Assembly (NCBI GenBank): GCA_963422465.1
Contig: OY730174.1
Coordinates: 930,001 to 994,000, forward strand
DNA: 64,000 bases
Direction of reading: 5' to 3'
Source: Lichina pygmaea
Lineage: Eukaryota > Ascomycota > Lichinomycetes > Lichinales > Lichinaceae
Within the stretch, counting starts at the first letter, position 1. Every line of letters starts with the position of its first letter. Made by a program: the position numbers and the translations under genes. The notes beneath the pieces were generated by a model, which saw nothing but the letters and a program-made list of their open reading frames with translations, was not told the origin of the DNA and did no database searches. Below, one piece after another: positions 43,801 through 54,440 of this stretch.

Positions 43801-45437
43801 GGCGACGACGCTGATCGCCTCCTTCGCCGTCGCGCTCGCCTTCGGCTGGAAGCTGGCGCTCGTCATCATCTCGACGACGCCGATCCTGCTCGGCTGCGGC
43901 TTCTTCCGCTTCTGGCTGCTGGCCAAGTTCGAGGAGCGGTCCAAGTCGGCGTACCAGAACTCGGCCGGGTTCGCGTGCGAGGCCACGTCGGCGATCCGCA
44001 CCATCGCGAGCCTGACGCGCGAGCAGGACGTGTGGCGGCAGTACCACGCGTCGCTCAACTCCCAGGGCCGCAAGTCGCTGCGGTCGGCGCTCAAGACGTC
44101 GATCCTGTACGCGGCCTCGCAGGCGCTCGTCATCCTCTGCAACGGCCTCGGGTTCTGGTATGGCGGCCGGCTCATCGCCGAGCGCGAGTACGATCTGTTC
44201 CAGTTCTTCGTTTGCTTCGCCGCCATCATCTTCGGCGCGCAGTCGGCCGGCACCGTCTTCGCCTTCGCCGGCGACATGGGCAAGGCCAAGCACGCGGCGC
44301 AGGAGCTCAAGCGGCTGGCGGACCAGCAGCCCACCATCGACACGTGGTCGACCGACGGCGAGCGGCTCGAGGACGGGGTCGAGGGCTACATCGAGTTCCG
44401 CGACGTGCACTTCCGGTACCCGACGAGGCCGGAGCAGCCGGTGCTGCGCGGTCTGAACCTCAGCGTCAAGCCGGGCCAGTACGTGGCCCTGGTCGGGCCC
44501 AGCGGATGCGGCAAGAGCACGACCATCGCTCTGCTCGAGCGCTTCTACGATCCCCTGACGGGCGGCGTCTACGTCGACGGCAAGGAGATCTCGGGTCTCA
44601 ACCTCAACGACTACCGGAAACAGCTGGCGCTGGTGTCGCAGGAGCCGACGCTGTATCAGGGCAGCCTCCGGGAGAACATTTTGTTGGGTGCCGACAACGA
44701 CGATGTTGCTGAGGAAGCCATCATCCAGGCTTGCAAGGACGCGAACATTTATGACTTCATCATGTCACTGCCGTGGGTGTCCCCTCCCTTCCCCTTCTCC
44801 CTCTTCCTTTTTGGCCAAGCACAGACGGAATGCGGGTGGTGTGGAATGTAGACACGGTACCGCCAGGGACGAAAAGGCACCAGGCCAAGAATGGCCGGGT
44901 CCGTTGTCGAGAGATCAGCTCGGCTAATCGGTGGGTGTCGATGCGTAGGGAGGGCCTCTCGACGCAGGTGGGCAACAAAGGGATGATGCTGAGCGGTGGG
45001 CAAAAACAACGCGTCGCCATTGCGAGGGCGTTGATTCGGAACCCGAAGGTCTTGTAAGTCGATCTTTGTCTTTCTTCGCCACCCACATCAATCATCGTTC
45101 TCTGTGCCTCTCCCCATGCCCCCCCTTTCATTGTTCTTGTCGTTCTAATCTCCGTCCCCCCCCCCCCCCCCCCCCCCCTTCAAGACTACTCGACGAGGCG
45201 ACGTCGGCGCTAGACTCGGAATCCGAAAAGGTGGTCCAAGCAGCCCTGGACGCGGCCGCGCAAGGACGCACGACCATCGCCGTCGCGCACCGCCTCAGCA
45301 CGATCCAGAAGGCCGACATGATCTACGTTTTCGACCAGGGCCGCATCATCGAGAACGGCACGCACCGCGAGTTGATCGCCCGTAAAGGTCGTTACTATGA
45401 ACTCGTCAATCTGCAGAGTCTCGAGAGGACTCATTGA
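40896..45437 (+). CDS. ABCB-type full multidrug ABC transporter
   Basis: Plasma- or vacuolar-membrane exporter of the MDR/P-glycoprotein type, arranged TMD1-NBD1-TMD2-NBD2. Exons 40896-41285, 41432-44772, 44949-45053 and 45185-45437 give 1,362 residues in phase. NBD1 has Walker [10 protein letters not shown] (about residue 474), MSGGQKQR as signature (Met for the usual Leu), [12 protein letters not shown] and the H-loop [12 protein letters not shown]2 has GPSGCGKST (about 1152), [19 protein letters not shown] and AVAHRLST. The N-terminal 100 residues are soluble and charged. A strongly acidic Asp/Asn linker (about residues 697-716) joins the halves. Both ATP sites look competent. Related to fungal leptomycin-resistance-type and Mdr1-like exporters; possibly also Ste6-like a-factor exporters, which are less similar in length. 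The last intron contains a 23-base C run. Confidence 0.95.
45156..45178. repeat. Poly-C run of 23 bases inside an intron
   Basis: C homopolymer forming an extreme polypyrimidine tract just before the ctt-caag acceptor of the last intron (45054-45184) of the ABC transporter gene. Confidence 0.9.
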
Positions 45438-46856
45438 TTTGAGAGAGAGAGAGGGGGTGGGGAAGGGAGGGGCGTGTTTTTGGTTCGGCTCCGTATATAA
45501 CGGACTCTTGCTGTAAATACTGCATGATACCGTACATTCTGGGTCCTTGGTTGATGAGGTGTCATGAACATCGTCCGCGACACCCTCTTCATCTCTTCCT
45601 CTCTTTCCGTCTTCTCCTCTCCTTCTTTGTTCATCCCTTCTTTCGTCTCTCCCTCTCTTTTCTTCCTCCTGTCTTCCTCTCTTCTTCCCTTCATTCACTT
45701 TTAACCTCCTCTTTTTCGTTCTTTCATATATTTTTTCTCTTCCATCTCTTCTCTTCTACTAGGATATGAACATAGAACACGATACGAGAACGAAGCGATA
45801 GGAGTACCGTCGACTAACGTCAAAATATTTCACGTGTCCCGCACTGGCGTAACCTGCTTGTCTTTCTCCTCCTGTCTCTTTCTCACCTCCTTCTCTTCTT
45901 TTCTGATTACTCTTTGTTTGCTCTGGTTGGTGATATAGTCGGTCGTGTTGTGTACAGTAACTACCATCTTTTGGACAGAGGCACTGGGAGGGCAAAATTT
46001 CTCTGTCTTGTTTGCTTTCTTGCTTGCTTGAATTAGAGGTTTGTTCTTTGGTGGAGGCCATGGTCTTTAAAGTCTTGTCGGAGTGAGCTGGGCTGAAGAG
46101 TTGACGTGTGTTGACATTCATTGACACTTGTTGACATGGATCTACATAGATTGACACAGATTGATATATGGATCAACACGGATTGATGTGAGTTGAGTAG
46201 AGTTCCTTAGAGCTCATCTCATGTCACAAAAAGCTGAAGGAAGCCAAGCAAGCCCGTGAAGGAACCCAACGAAAGCTGAGAAAACAAACCAAGGGCAGCC
46301 GACAAAGGTTGAGGAAGCTGCATCATTCGGAGGTGACTACGCTGGCGAGTAGATAGAGCTGATGGTGGATGGCACGTATGCCGTGAGGTGACTAGAGCTG
46401 GGTGGAGAGAAGACTGGGTCGAGACGGGATGATTAGAGTCGTTACATGTCATGTCACATCTTGTCATGTCTTGTTTTATCACGTCATATGTTGTCGTGGC
46501 TTGTCTTGCCTTGCGCTAGCGTTATATATGGGCTGTCGATGGTTTGATATATGGTCTATCGACAGCAAAATCTATAGTCTAGGGCCAGCATGACCTATAG
46601 TCTATCAACACCAAAGAGAATCCATGTCATCCCAACGCAGCGTCATGCAAGAGCACACAGGCCATTTCTTCAGATACTTACCGTTCAGCATCAATGCTCG
46701 ATCAAAGTCTGGGTAGCTTCCTCGCTGCTTCCTTGTCTCGTGCGTCCTCCAATTAACCCTGTCGATCCCATCACATCAAAACCCCATCCCCATACACCGG
46801 TGCCGAGCGCTCCGCGCAACCTCCCCACCATCCCTCTCACAGGTATCCACCATCCA
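45438..46856. other. Convergent spacer between ABC transporter and swi5
   Basis: No supported gene. Pyrimidine-rich (45580-45760), then short degenerate repeats of a ttgacac/attgat motif (46080-46200) and gtcatgtc-type repeats (46440-46500). A 9-bp-stem hairpin lies at 46532-46566 (gctgtcgat...atcgacagc). Confidence 0.45.
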
Positions 46857-48121
46857 CTAATCCCCCACAGCCAGGCCAAACTCGCCATATACGTCCAGAG
46901 TGCGCACGCCCCTTCTCTCGGCGATGAGACCCATCAGTCCGGTGCCGATGTCTCGGATGGCGTTGTATTCGTGCAAAAGACCGATGTGGCCTTTAATAGT
47001 TTGCTGGACGGTGGACTTGTCCCTTTTTTTGTTCATGTGTGATTTTTGATTAGAGAAGGGTGAGGGAGGGAGCAAGAGGAAGACAAGAGGGGAAAGAGAG
47101 GGGAGAGAAGAGGGAAAGACGGATGGAGTGAGTGCTGATGGAGACTGCAGAAGGCAGATGTGGTGCTACTCAACTTGATCTTCCCTAGAACCTCGTCCCT
47201 CTGGCTGCGTAGATCCTCGAGCGTTTTCTGCAGCCCCTCGTTCCGCGTCTTGATAGCTTCCTAGAGCAGCGGTGAGCTAAGGCGTCAGTGGATCAGATTC
47301 CCTTTCAAGTGCACAATGGCTGGTCTCGACAGGCAGCAAATCGCTAGCATTGCTTCATGCCCGTGTAGCTTAGATGACACCGGTTCGTCTATCACTCGTG
47401 TGCACAGTAGCAATCTTGGTCTGCTTTCATCGAAGATGGCCCTTGTGGTCGGTAGAATGCACATCCACGATTTCATTCGACTGCCAGGGACGCGCAGTGT
47501 CTCCAAGATAGGGAAGAAGGAAACAGAAAGACGGACCAGGAAAGACTTCTTGGAGAAAAGAAGAACAGATCTTTGCATCGCTCTAGTTCTGAAGAAAGGA
47601 AGATGTACGTGCAAAAGAAGAAGCCGATGATGACTACGATGATGGACAAGGCAAGGGAGACCGACAACTCTCCTCTGACGACCATCGTCTTTCTCCTCCT
47701 CGAGCACGTCTCCCTGCGAAACCTCTCTGCCGACTCGATCGTCTTGCCATTGCTCCAGAGCGCCTGGCGCGGCAGCTGCTTTTGTCGGTTTTGCGTCTAC
47801 CTCCTGCGAGACAGCTACGTCCGACGCTACCGCTGTCGCAGCCAAGTGCTCTTCCTGGTCCCCGGGCCTCTCGCGTGGACGTGTCATGGTCTTTGTTGTC
47901 TGAGGGACTGAATCCTCCGGTGCGATGGATTCCTCGGGCTCTGCCATCGTAGGCCCTCCTGCGGCCTCTGGAGCCGCTACTCCTATTGCGGTGGCTGTTG
48001 CCGATCCAGCGGAAGTGACCGAAGGACTAGGTCCAGCAGAGCTAGCTGAACTGCCTGTGGTCGTAGGTCGATCCCCCGGGGCTCCTGATGCCCCGGTGCG
48101 GGATGGTGCTCTTGGGGCCAT
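46857..48121 (-). CDS. swi5: Swi5/Sae3 homologous-recombination accessory protein
   Basis: Partner of Sfr1 (Mei5) that stimulates Rad51/Dmc1 strand exchange. The C-terminal exons are clear. Exon at 47260-47175 encodes EAIKTRNEGLQKTLEDLRSQ...VLGKIK, a coiled-coil helix. The last exon, 47022-46857, encodes KSTVQQTIKGHIGLLHEYNAIRDIGTGL and IAERRGVRTLDVYGEFGLAVGD, the Swi5 signature. They join in phase across a gttgag donor. The N-terminal exon starts at Met 48121 and is Ala/Thr/Ser/Pro-rich and disordered; its 3' boundary (somewhere near 47650-47720) and whether another small exon lies before 47260 are unresolved. Yeast Sae3 and fission yeast Swi5 are only about 85-90 residues, so the N-terminal extension is long, as seen in other filamentous fungi. 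Confidence 0.78.
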
Positions 48122-48607
48122 CGAATAAGAGTCGGTGAGATCCTGAAGATTTGATGGGTTGAGATGTTGTTCACAATGTCCATGGATGTTTCGTGCCGGT
48201 ACTGTAAGGAGATTTCTGTTTCAGTACCTTGGGGCTTGAGGGCGCCTAATAGGTGCTCTTTGGTCCAAGATTCTCTACCTCGTTACGGTAAGTACTACAC
48301 GTACGGAAGTACGTATGTACCGGTACATACGTACTGTACTACGAGTACTCGTATGCGTCAGTCGACCAGCTAAACTACTCCTACGTACGAGTACGGAGTA
48401 CGAGTAAGTTTTAGAGGCTTGTTGCTTTGAGATATTACCGACTACCCGTGCTCGGTGACTCTTACTGTCACTTGCATCTCAATGAGTCACATCATACATA
48501 CGATTACCGGTATGTCTTCCTCCTCCATGTCATCTACAAGAGACGTACGTCTCGCACGTACTATCTCTCCCTTATCCTACTCGCGACACATACCAGCGAC
48601 TGCAACA
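48122..48607. other. Spacer between swi5 and F-box pseudogene
   Basis: Divergent spacer of about 490 bp, dominated in the middle by a GTAC island (about 48290-48410) with gtacggaagtacg and ccggtacatacgtactgtac. No gene. Confidence 0.5.
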
Positions 48608-50335
48608 TGGCTTCCGCACTCTCCCAACAACCGAATGATATTGTGTTCCCTGCACGGGAGCCCGAGGCTAAGAAGGGCTTGTCCTCTAAGCAAAGACGGC
48701 CATCCGTGACGCACCTGCCCTATGATATCTAGGTCGCCATTGTCGTTTTACTCGCCGACGAGAAGCCGATCCTGTCCCGGCTCGCGTTGCTGTCAAGAGG
48801 AGGTCACAGTTTAGTCGTGCCTACCCTATACCGGCATGTTGATCTAGAAGTGCCCCGCGGGGAAAAAGAGTTCCGCGAACCCACAAACCGCAGACCGCAC
48901 AAGCCTCCGGTCCGCAAAGATCATCCAGCCAATTTCGTGAAAGCTATTCCGTCCAGGAGCCCATTTGCTCTGTTCCTCCGCACCGTCGAAAACAGCCCAA
49001 GCCTTGCACAAATAGTCCAAACAGCTAAGCTTGCCAGACCATTTGCCGACAAGGCTGTCAATGCTGCAGTCAACTTGCTCTTCGAGAAGCTGCCACACCT
49101 TCGAAAGCTTACTATCGATGCGCATCAGAGAGACGGAGCCTATGAGGCCACTTTCTTCAAGCGCAACCCCATGGATTTACCTCGACATGTGGAATTGATA
49201 GGCCTTAACGGATCGAGTGGCATTTTGGGCACATTCCTACAGCAGAGCCAAATAGAAAGTATCATGGCGCAAGGCGGCTGTCTTGGATTGTTGATGCCAG
49301 ATTGCGCCACGCGCAACACGTCGTCGCTGCTCAATTTCCACATGTTACACGGCAGTGTATGTGATGATGTGAGTGAGAGTCAATTGGAATTGATTCTGGC
49401 TTGGCCTCGCGCTCTGGAGCAACTTCACTGTAGCTTCCCCACTGGAAGGGTCTGGAGTGTGTGGCAAAAGGGAGTCGGAGATCCCGCAACGCTGTTACGA
49501 TCCTGCAACCTGTTTCGCAGTCGATGAAGGAGCTGAAGCTCCACTGCTACCAATGGAGGTTAGCATCAAATGGAACTCAACTGGATCTGAGTCGTGGCTT
49601 TCCTTGCCTCCGCATCTTGCAAGTTCCAGCCATTTGTCTGTTTGCAGCGGAGAGACCGGAAGTCACTCGGAATGGCGCATTTGAGTAACTTCCACCAACA
49701 CTACAAGAGCTACTAGTAAGTCGAACAATTACACTGCTAAGATCAGGCAATGATGTCGCAGTCTGGCTAAGCACTTTCATTGGTTCAGGTGCTCTTCACG
49801 AGAGACTGGGGTATGTTCTACGTTGGGCGTAAGGCGCGGAATATCTGGTGGAAGAAACGCCGCATAGATGGAGAGGATCCAGCCACTTACCAGTGGCTAA
49901 CAGAGCTAGCCCAGCACAAGGCCTCCGAATCCTGGTGCCTGAAGCGGGTTGAGATTCTGGAGGCAGGCGGTAGTGTCAGGTAGAATGCTCCAGAGACAGT
50001 CAAGGCACTCTTTGATACGGCAGGTATCGCTCTCGATGTGCGACTGAGGGGAGGGAAGTCGAAACCACGAAGAGTGCAGGTCTCCTGAGCCGAAAAGTGG
50101 AGACACCAACCACATCTACCATCTTCATTGAAAGTTCTTGTCGCGGAACGAGACTCGAGAAGAAGAAAAAGGTGCAACGGGCGAGCGATCTACGTGATGT
50201 TGTTCTAGTCGCAACCAGAGAGGCCTACAGCAGCCTGCCGTCACAAACGAAAGGTGCGCTTCATACAGTCATTCAACCAGTCGATCCGCCGATCGATAAG
50301 ACAGAACCCAGCCTGCCCACCATCGATATAGAATG
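48608..50335 (+). pseudogene. Decayed F-box protein gene
   Basis: From the Met at 48608 the frame reads a short disordered leader and then an F-box: LPYDI, a TAG at 48730-48732, then VAIVVLLADEKPILSRLALL and VVPTLYRHVDLEV. The stop sits where the domain normally has a hydrophobic residue (ILVAIVSLL-like), so it is best read as a nonsense change. Downstream sequence is typical of fungal F-box proteins (LPHLRKLTID, ELIGLNGSSGILGTFL, LEQLHCSFPTG). A frame change lies near 49470-49520, after which SMKELKLHCYQW and FPCLRILQVPAICLF continue in another frame. Further stops follow after 49690, 49830 and 49980. At least four lesions make a functional product unlikely. Such genes form large, fast-evolving families in filamentous fungi. 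Confidence 0.75.
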
Positions 50336-50825
50336 ATAGTCGACCGAGACATGACCCGCAAAGCTCTTTTTCCACAGACGCTCGAGACAGACGGACAGAA
50401 AAGCAGGCTGGCACGGCTGCCTACCGTCGTCGACCTACGGACCTAGCAATCCTACCTCGTCAACAGCCTACCTTATCAACAGGGAGGGAAGTACGAGTGG
50501 CAGAGAGAGAGAGAGAGAGAGACTGCTAGTAGTGACAGACGTAGCTTCTTTTTACATCTACTTCATCTCTTTCCAACCCAAGATTACAATCATTGACCCG
50601 ATCATCGTCATCCGAAAGGGGAAAGGCTTGCTCGTCGTACATCTCACAGTGTGCACGTACGAAAAGCCAGTGAACCTCCCGTCTGTTCTTAGCTACCTCA
50701 ACAAGCTCGACTAGGATGATGTCCCGATGGCCCAGGAGTGGTAATGAAACATTAAGCACCCGCTTTGCATGATGACGGCAACCGACCGACCGACCCGACT
50801 CTCGTCGCTCGCTCGTCCACGATCA
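50336..50825. other. Spacer between F-box pseudogene and rad23
   Basis: No supported gene. Contains an (AG)n tract (about 50500-50522); the right part is the presumed rad23 3' untranslated region. Confidence 0.5.
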
Positions 50826-52494
50826 TCAAGGATCCTCAGCGTCATCCGGCTGCTCGAACAAGAAATTCGCTGCGAGTTCCTCGTTCTTGTCGCACGCAAA
50901 GTACGCCTGGATGACTTGTTCTCGGTTGAAGCCGAGTCGGCAGAGCTGTGCGTCGACCAGACATACGTCAGCTTCGGGACTTTCGTTTCGGTCGCTCCCA
51001 CGTGGGACCCCCTTAGACTCCTTTTGGGTGACGGCTTCGGTCGAGGGGGAAAAAAGTCACTCACCCTCTCAATCGCATCACGCTCCTCTTCGGTCACGCT
51101 GATGGCCTGGGCTCCCGGCGGCAGCGGTGCATCGTCGCCGATATCTTCTGCCAGGAGCTGCAGAAACTGATCTCGATTCTGGGCGATCAATTGAGCCAGT
51201 TGCGGATTGCCGGCTCCGACCTGCTGAAGGATCGGTTCGAGCATCTGTGGCTGTTGCTGGACCACCTGACGAAGCTGTTGGAACTGGGAATTGTTTCGCA
51301 GGAAGTCGAGATTGCTCAGCCCACCGGTGCTGCTGCCGCCTGCGCCGCTACCAGTACCTGCGCCAGCTCCAGTGCCAGTCCCTGCGCCAGCTCCGCCACC
51401 GCCTGATCTTGCGCCGCTGCCTGCCCCTCGACCGGCCTGGGCGGCAGCTTCGAACAGGTTGATCGGCTGATCGGCCGTGTCCTCTGACGGATTCAAGGAG
51501 GCCGTAGCCTCGGTGGATGGGTTCTGTGCGGCTTGCTGGCCTGAGGCATCAGAAGGGGCTGGGGGAGCTCTCCTCTCCTGCTCTTGTTGGACACTCTCTG
51601 GGATTCCCTGGACAAGCCATCAGTATGTCCAGCTCAGCCCAAGAGGCACCTGAACGAACGTACACTCAAGAGATACTCTACAGCCCTATCAGGGTTGAAG
51701 AAGGCCGCCCGCATGGCACGGTCGATCTCGGGCCTCGCGAAACCCATACTCTCCATGTTCGCTACTGCCGCTTCTCGTAGAGAGCCAAGGGCCAGCGCGG
51801 ACGGGTCGTTGAAGCTCGGTGACTCCGTGGCCGCGCTACTGGAAGAGGGTGCCGCAGGAGCCGGAGATGGGGTGCCTGGCGCATTTCCAAGCGCGGAGCC
51901 AGTACCGTGAGACGGAGCTGGAGGCGGGGCAGGTGTCGACGAAGGGCCGGCTGCGGGCGTTTGGGGTGCTGGAACCGGAGCGGGTTTTGGCTATCCTCCG
52001 TCAGCCCACCCGGTGTGATCGGGAAGACAGCCTGATCGCTGACCTTGGACACCATGCAGACGATGAAACCCTTTTCCTCGATGTTGTACGACTCAACCGT
52101 GTTTTGATCCTGCAGAATCTTGCCTCCACGCGTATATCAAAGTCAGCATCGGCCGTAGGTTCCTTACTGATGACTGCCAGCACTGACCGGAGTAGATGAG
52201 TTTCTGCTGAGACGCCTCCCATCCTTTCTCCTTTCCGATCTTCTCCTTGATTTGTGCGACCTGTTTGGACGCATCAGCTAATCCACTTAGACGGCATCCT
52301 CGCGCCGCAGCGCAGCCCATCCTCTGATAGTTGTCGAATCATGTATCGAAACCCTCCTCACCGTCTCCGTCGGCTCCGCTTCGATTACAAACTTCTGCTG
52401 CTTGAGATCCTGTCGGCACGTGTAAGCCAGCCGACATCCAGAAACCTCCCAGCTAGAGCGAGATACCTTGAATGTGAGCTTCATCTTCCTCCCC
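50826..52494 (-). CDS. rad23: UV excision repair / proteasome shuttle protein Rad23
   Basis: Binds Rad4/XPC in nucleotide excision repair and ferries ubiquitinated proteins to the proteasome. Seven exons, 52494-52477, 52409-52362, 52260-52188, 52123-52044, 51990-51664, 51607-51065 and 50945-50826, give 402 residues in phase. Domains in order: N-terminal ubiquitin-like domain ([16 protein letters not shown] ... KLIYSGKILQD ... [10 protein letters not shown]); Pro/Ala linker; UBA1 ([29 protein letters not shown]); Gly/Ala/Thr-rich linker; XPC-binding STI1-type domain ([37 protein letters not shown]). It ends with UBA2 ([34 protein letters not shown]), right at the C-terminus as usual. The first exon has only 18 nt (six codons), fixed by the conserved MKLTFK start. 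Confidence 0.95.
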
Positions 52495-54440
52495 CCTACT
52501 AATTGGATCCTGTCGATCTGGATCGCTACCGTATATCTGTGTGTAGAAATTCGCGAGCTGGATATCACAATATAGATGATGCCAGGTGATGTTGAAGAGT
52601 ACAACAGTAATCGAGGATGAGTCTGAACTGCTCATTCATCACTGTGGGGTTGCGTAGTGGCGTTTGCCTAGAAATTCGTCTTCACTCTGATAGGCTATTG
52701 ATGCCCAAATGTGGCTTATTCACGTCATCAGGCCGATCACCTGACCTCGATGAAATGACATGCATTACTTAAACTCAGATTACGGTACGGGGATAAGGTA
52801 CGTTACGTAGGTATGTACGGAGTACAAGATCGGACAATTACTACGGTACCCTCCCCTATGCAAGTATCTTACTTCGGTGCCCCCCTCTTACTTCCACGCC
52901 CCCCTCGCTTAGCTCAGTACATACACTTTGCTAGGCCACACCGCAGATATGAGTTACTTGTTCAGGGGAGGTAGAGTCAAGAGTGTCATAACTCTTGACA
53001 GCACCACTCAGCAAGAATTTTCCGGTCGAAATCTGTATAGGTCTATCCTTAACAGTTTTCTATACAGTGGTATAACAGGATTTTGATTTCGATCCTTTAA
53101 GTGACTTTTCTTGAGGTGTAGAGATCCTCTGGCTGTCTGACAAGTGTTACTCAGAGGGCTGATAGCTCAAAAGTCAGGGAGTACTTATCTTTTGGCGAGG
53201 CTGCCACTATGCTAAAAGTATCCCATACAAGCGAGGGAAGTAAGAGGGGCACCGAAGTAAGATACGTGCATACTCGTAGAGGGGCGTAATTATCCGTATG
53301 AGTACAGTACGAGTACGTACTGCATCAGCTTAGTAATACGGTAAAGGGCGCTCACCGTCGTGGACTAAAGTACCATCGTACCTTTGTCCATGCTGGGATG
53401 GAGTTGAAAAACCCGTTTCGAACCTCCATTGCATCGATCATCTACGGAAGAATACCCTGTAGCAGATCAGTGCTCAAAACGTTCTGACTGGTACATGTCA
53501 ATCGAATGCGAGCCCAGTCGACTTCAATCTCCCGAATTGAAGTGTCGTCAGTGACGTTCCAGATTTCTGTTTTGACCGTGGGAATCAGGAAAGTGCCACG
53601 ACGTGTCCAGGTATCTTTGCACGTGTCATTGGATGCTAAGCACCTTCATCCAAATCACATGTGTTTTCTGTCTTGAATTGGAAATCACAGGCAGCTGTGT
53701 TGTTCCATACACATGGCTATGAAACCTTGGCCTCCTCACGTGTTTGGATTTTATTCTTCTTTTATCTTCCATGTCACAGCAGACCTGTTTCGGACACGCA
53801 ACTACATTCAGACGGCTTCTCTATCGTCGGTTTACATACACCATCCAAACTTCATCTTGTCGAAGACACAGCTTTCCAAAAGTCGTTGTTTATCAGCGGC
53901 TTATCACGGGTTTGGCTACACCTCTGCGCATCTACATCGACTCCTATCGAGTTCGAGCTCTTCAGTCTCTCGTGCGTCCGATTCGTACCCGACACACTCG
54001 TCTCTGGTGTTCTAGAGCCGTTTCGATACTGTTCGGCGGCCATCTTGCACTCAGAAAATCGCGGCCCGGGATAGCTTCCTGACGCTAAGGCAGTCGAGCC
54101 ACAGCTCCTGCCTCAGTTTTCATCATTGGAGCCTTCGTCACATTTTGGTGCCTTTGAACAACATCTTCCCTGAGCTCTCAAACCACTCTTGCATCTAACT
54201 ACTATCAACTACGCCGTCTCGCATACGATCACCACCATCGTCGCCTGTCCGACTGCATCTCATTCTCCTTCGCCGACACACGTCCGGTTAATGCACCACC
54301 GTTCTTGACTTCTTCATCATCAGCCTTCAGCATCTCTGCATCGCAGATTTCACCAAAATCCTCGCAACACGCCACTCCGATCAGCATCGCTCCGTAACAA
54401 CAATCGACTCATCCTTCTCCGCTCGAAATAAAAACAAGCA
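52495..54440. promoter_or_regulatory. Divergent spacer between rad23 and the exon-repeat gene
   Basis: About 1.95 kb between divergent starts. Contains the MITE at 52841-53286 with GTAC islands on both sides. The last 300 bp before 54441 are C/T-rich with many short catc/ccac words, like a long pyrimidine-rich fungal leader. No gene is supported. Confidence 0.45.
52841..53286. mobile_element. MITE with inverted repeats of about 80 bp
   Basis: The left end (from about 52841) and the right end (to about 53286) are inverted copies sharing gtatcttacttcggtgcccc, tcttacttcc and ctcgctt. Sequence at the edges suggests a TA target (aatta at both borders). About 446 bp, with no coding capacity. The exact ends are approximate because the outermost 15 bp are less well matched. 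The parent transposase family cannot be decided; a TA target would fit Tc1/mariner. Confidence 0.75.

Noticed and set aside
41183-44410. Open frame of 1,075 codons antisense to the ABC transporter
   Set aside because: It mirrors the GC-rich third-position codon bias of the real gene, has no domain, and is compositionally extreme (Val/Ala/Glu/Asp/Arg). It is a shadow frame.
40896-45437. A secondary-metabolite or drug-resistance gene cluster around the ABC transporter
   Set aside because: No synthase, cytochrome P450, transcription factor or other pathway gene lies nearby; the neighbours are swi5 and transposons.
53395-53430. tttcgaacc word resembling a tRNA B box
   Set aside because: No A box, no cloverleaf and no acceptor pairing on either strand.
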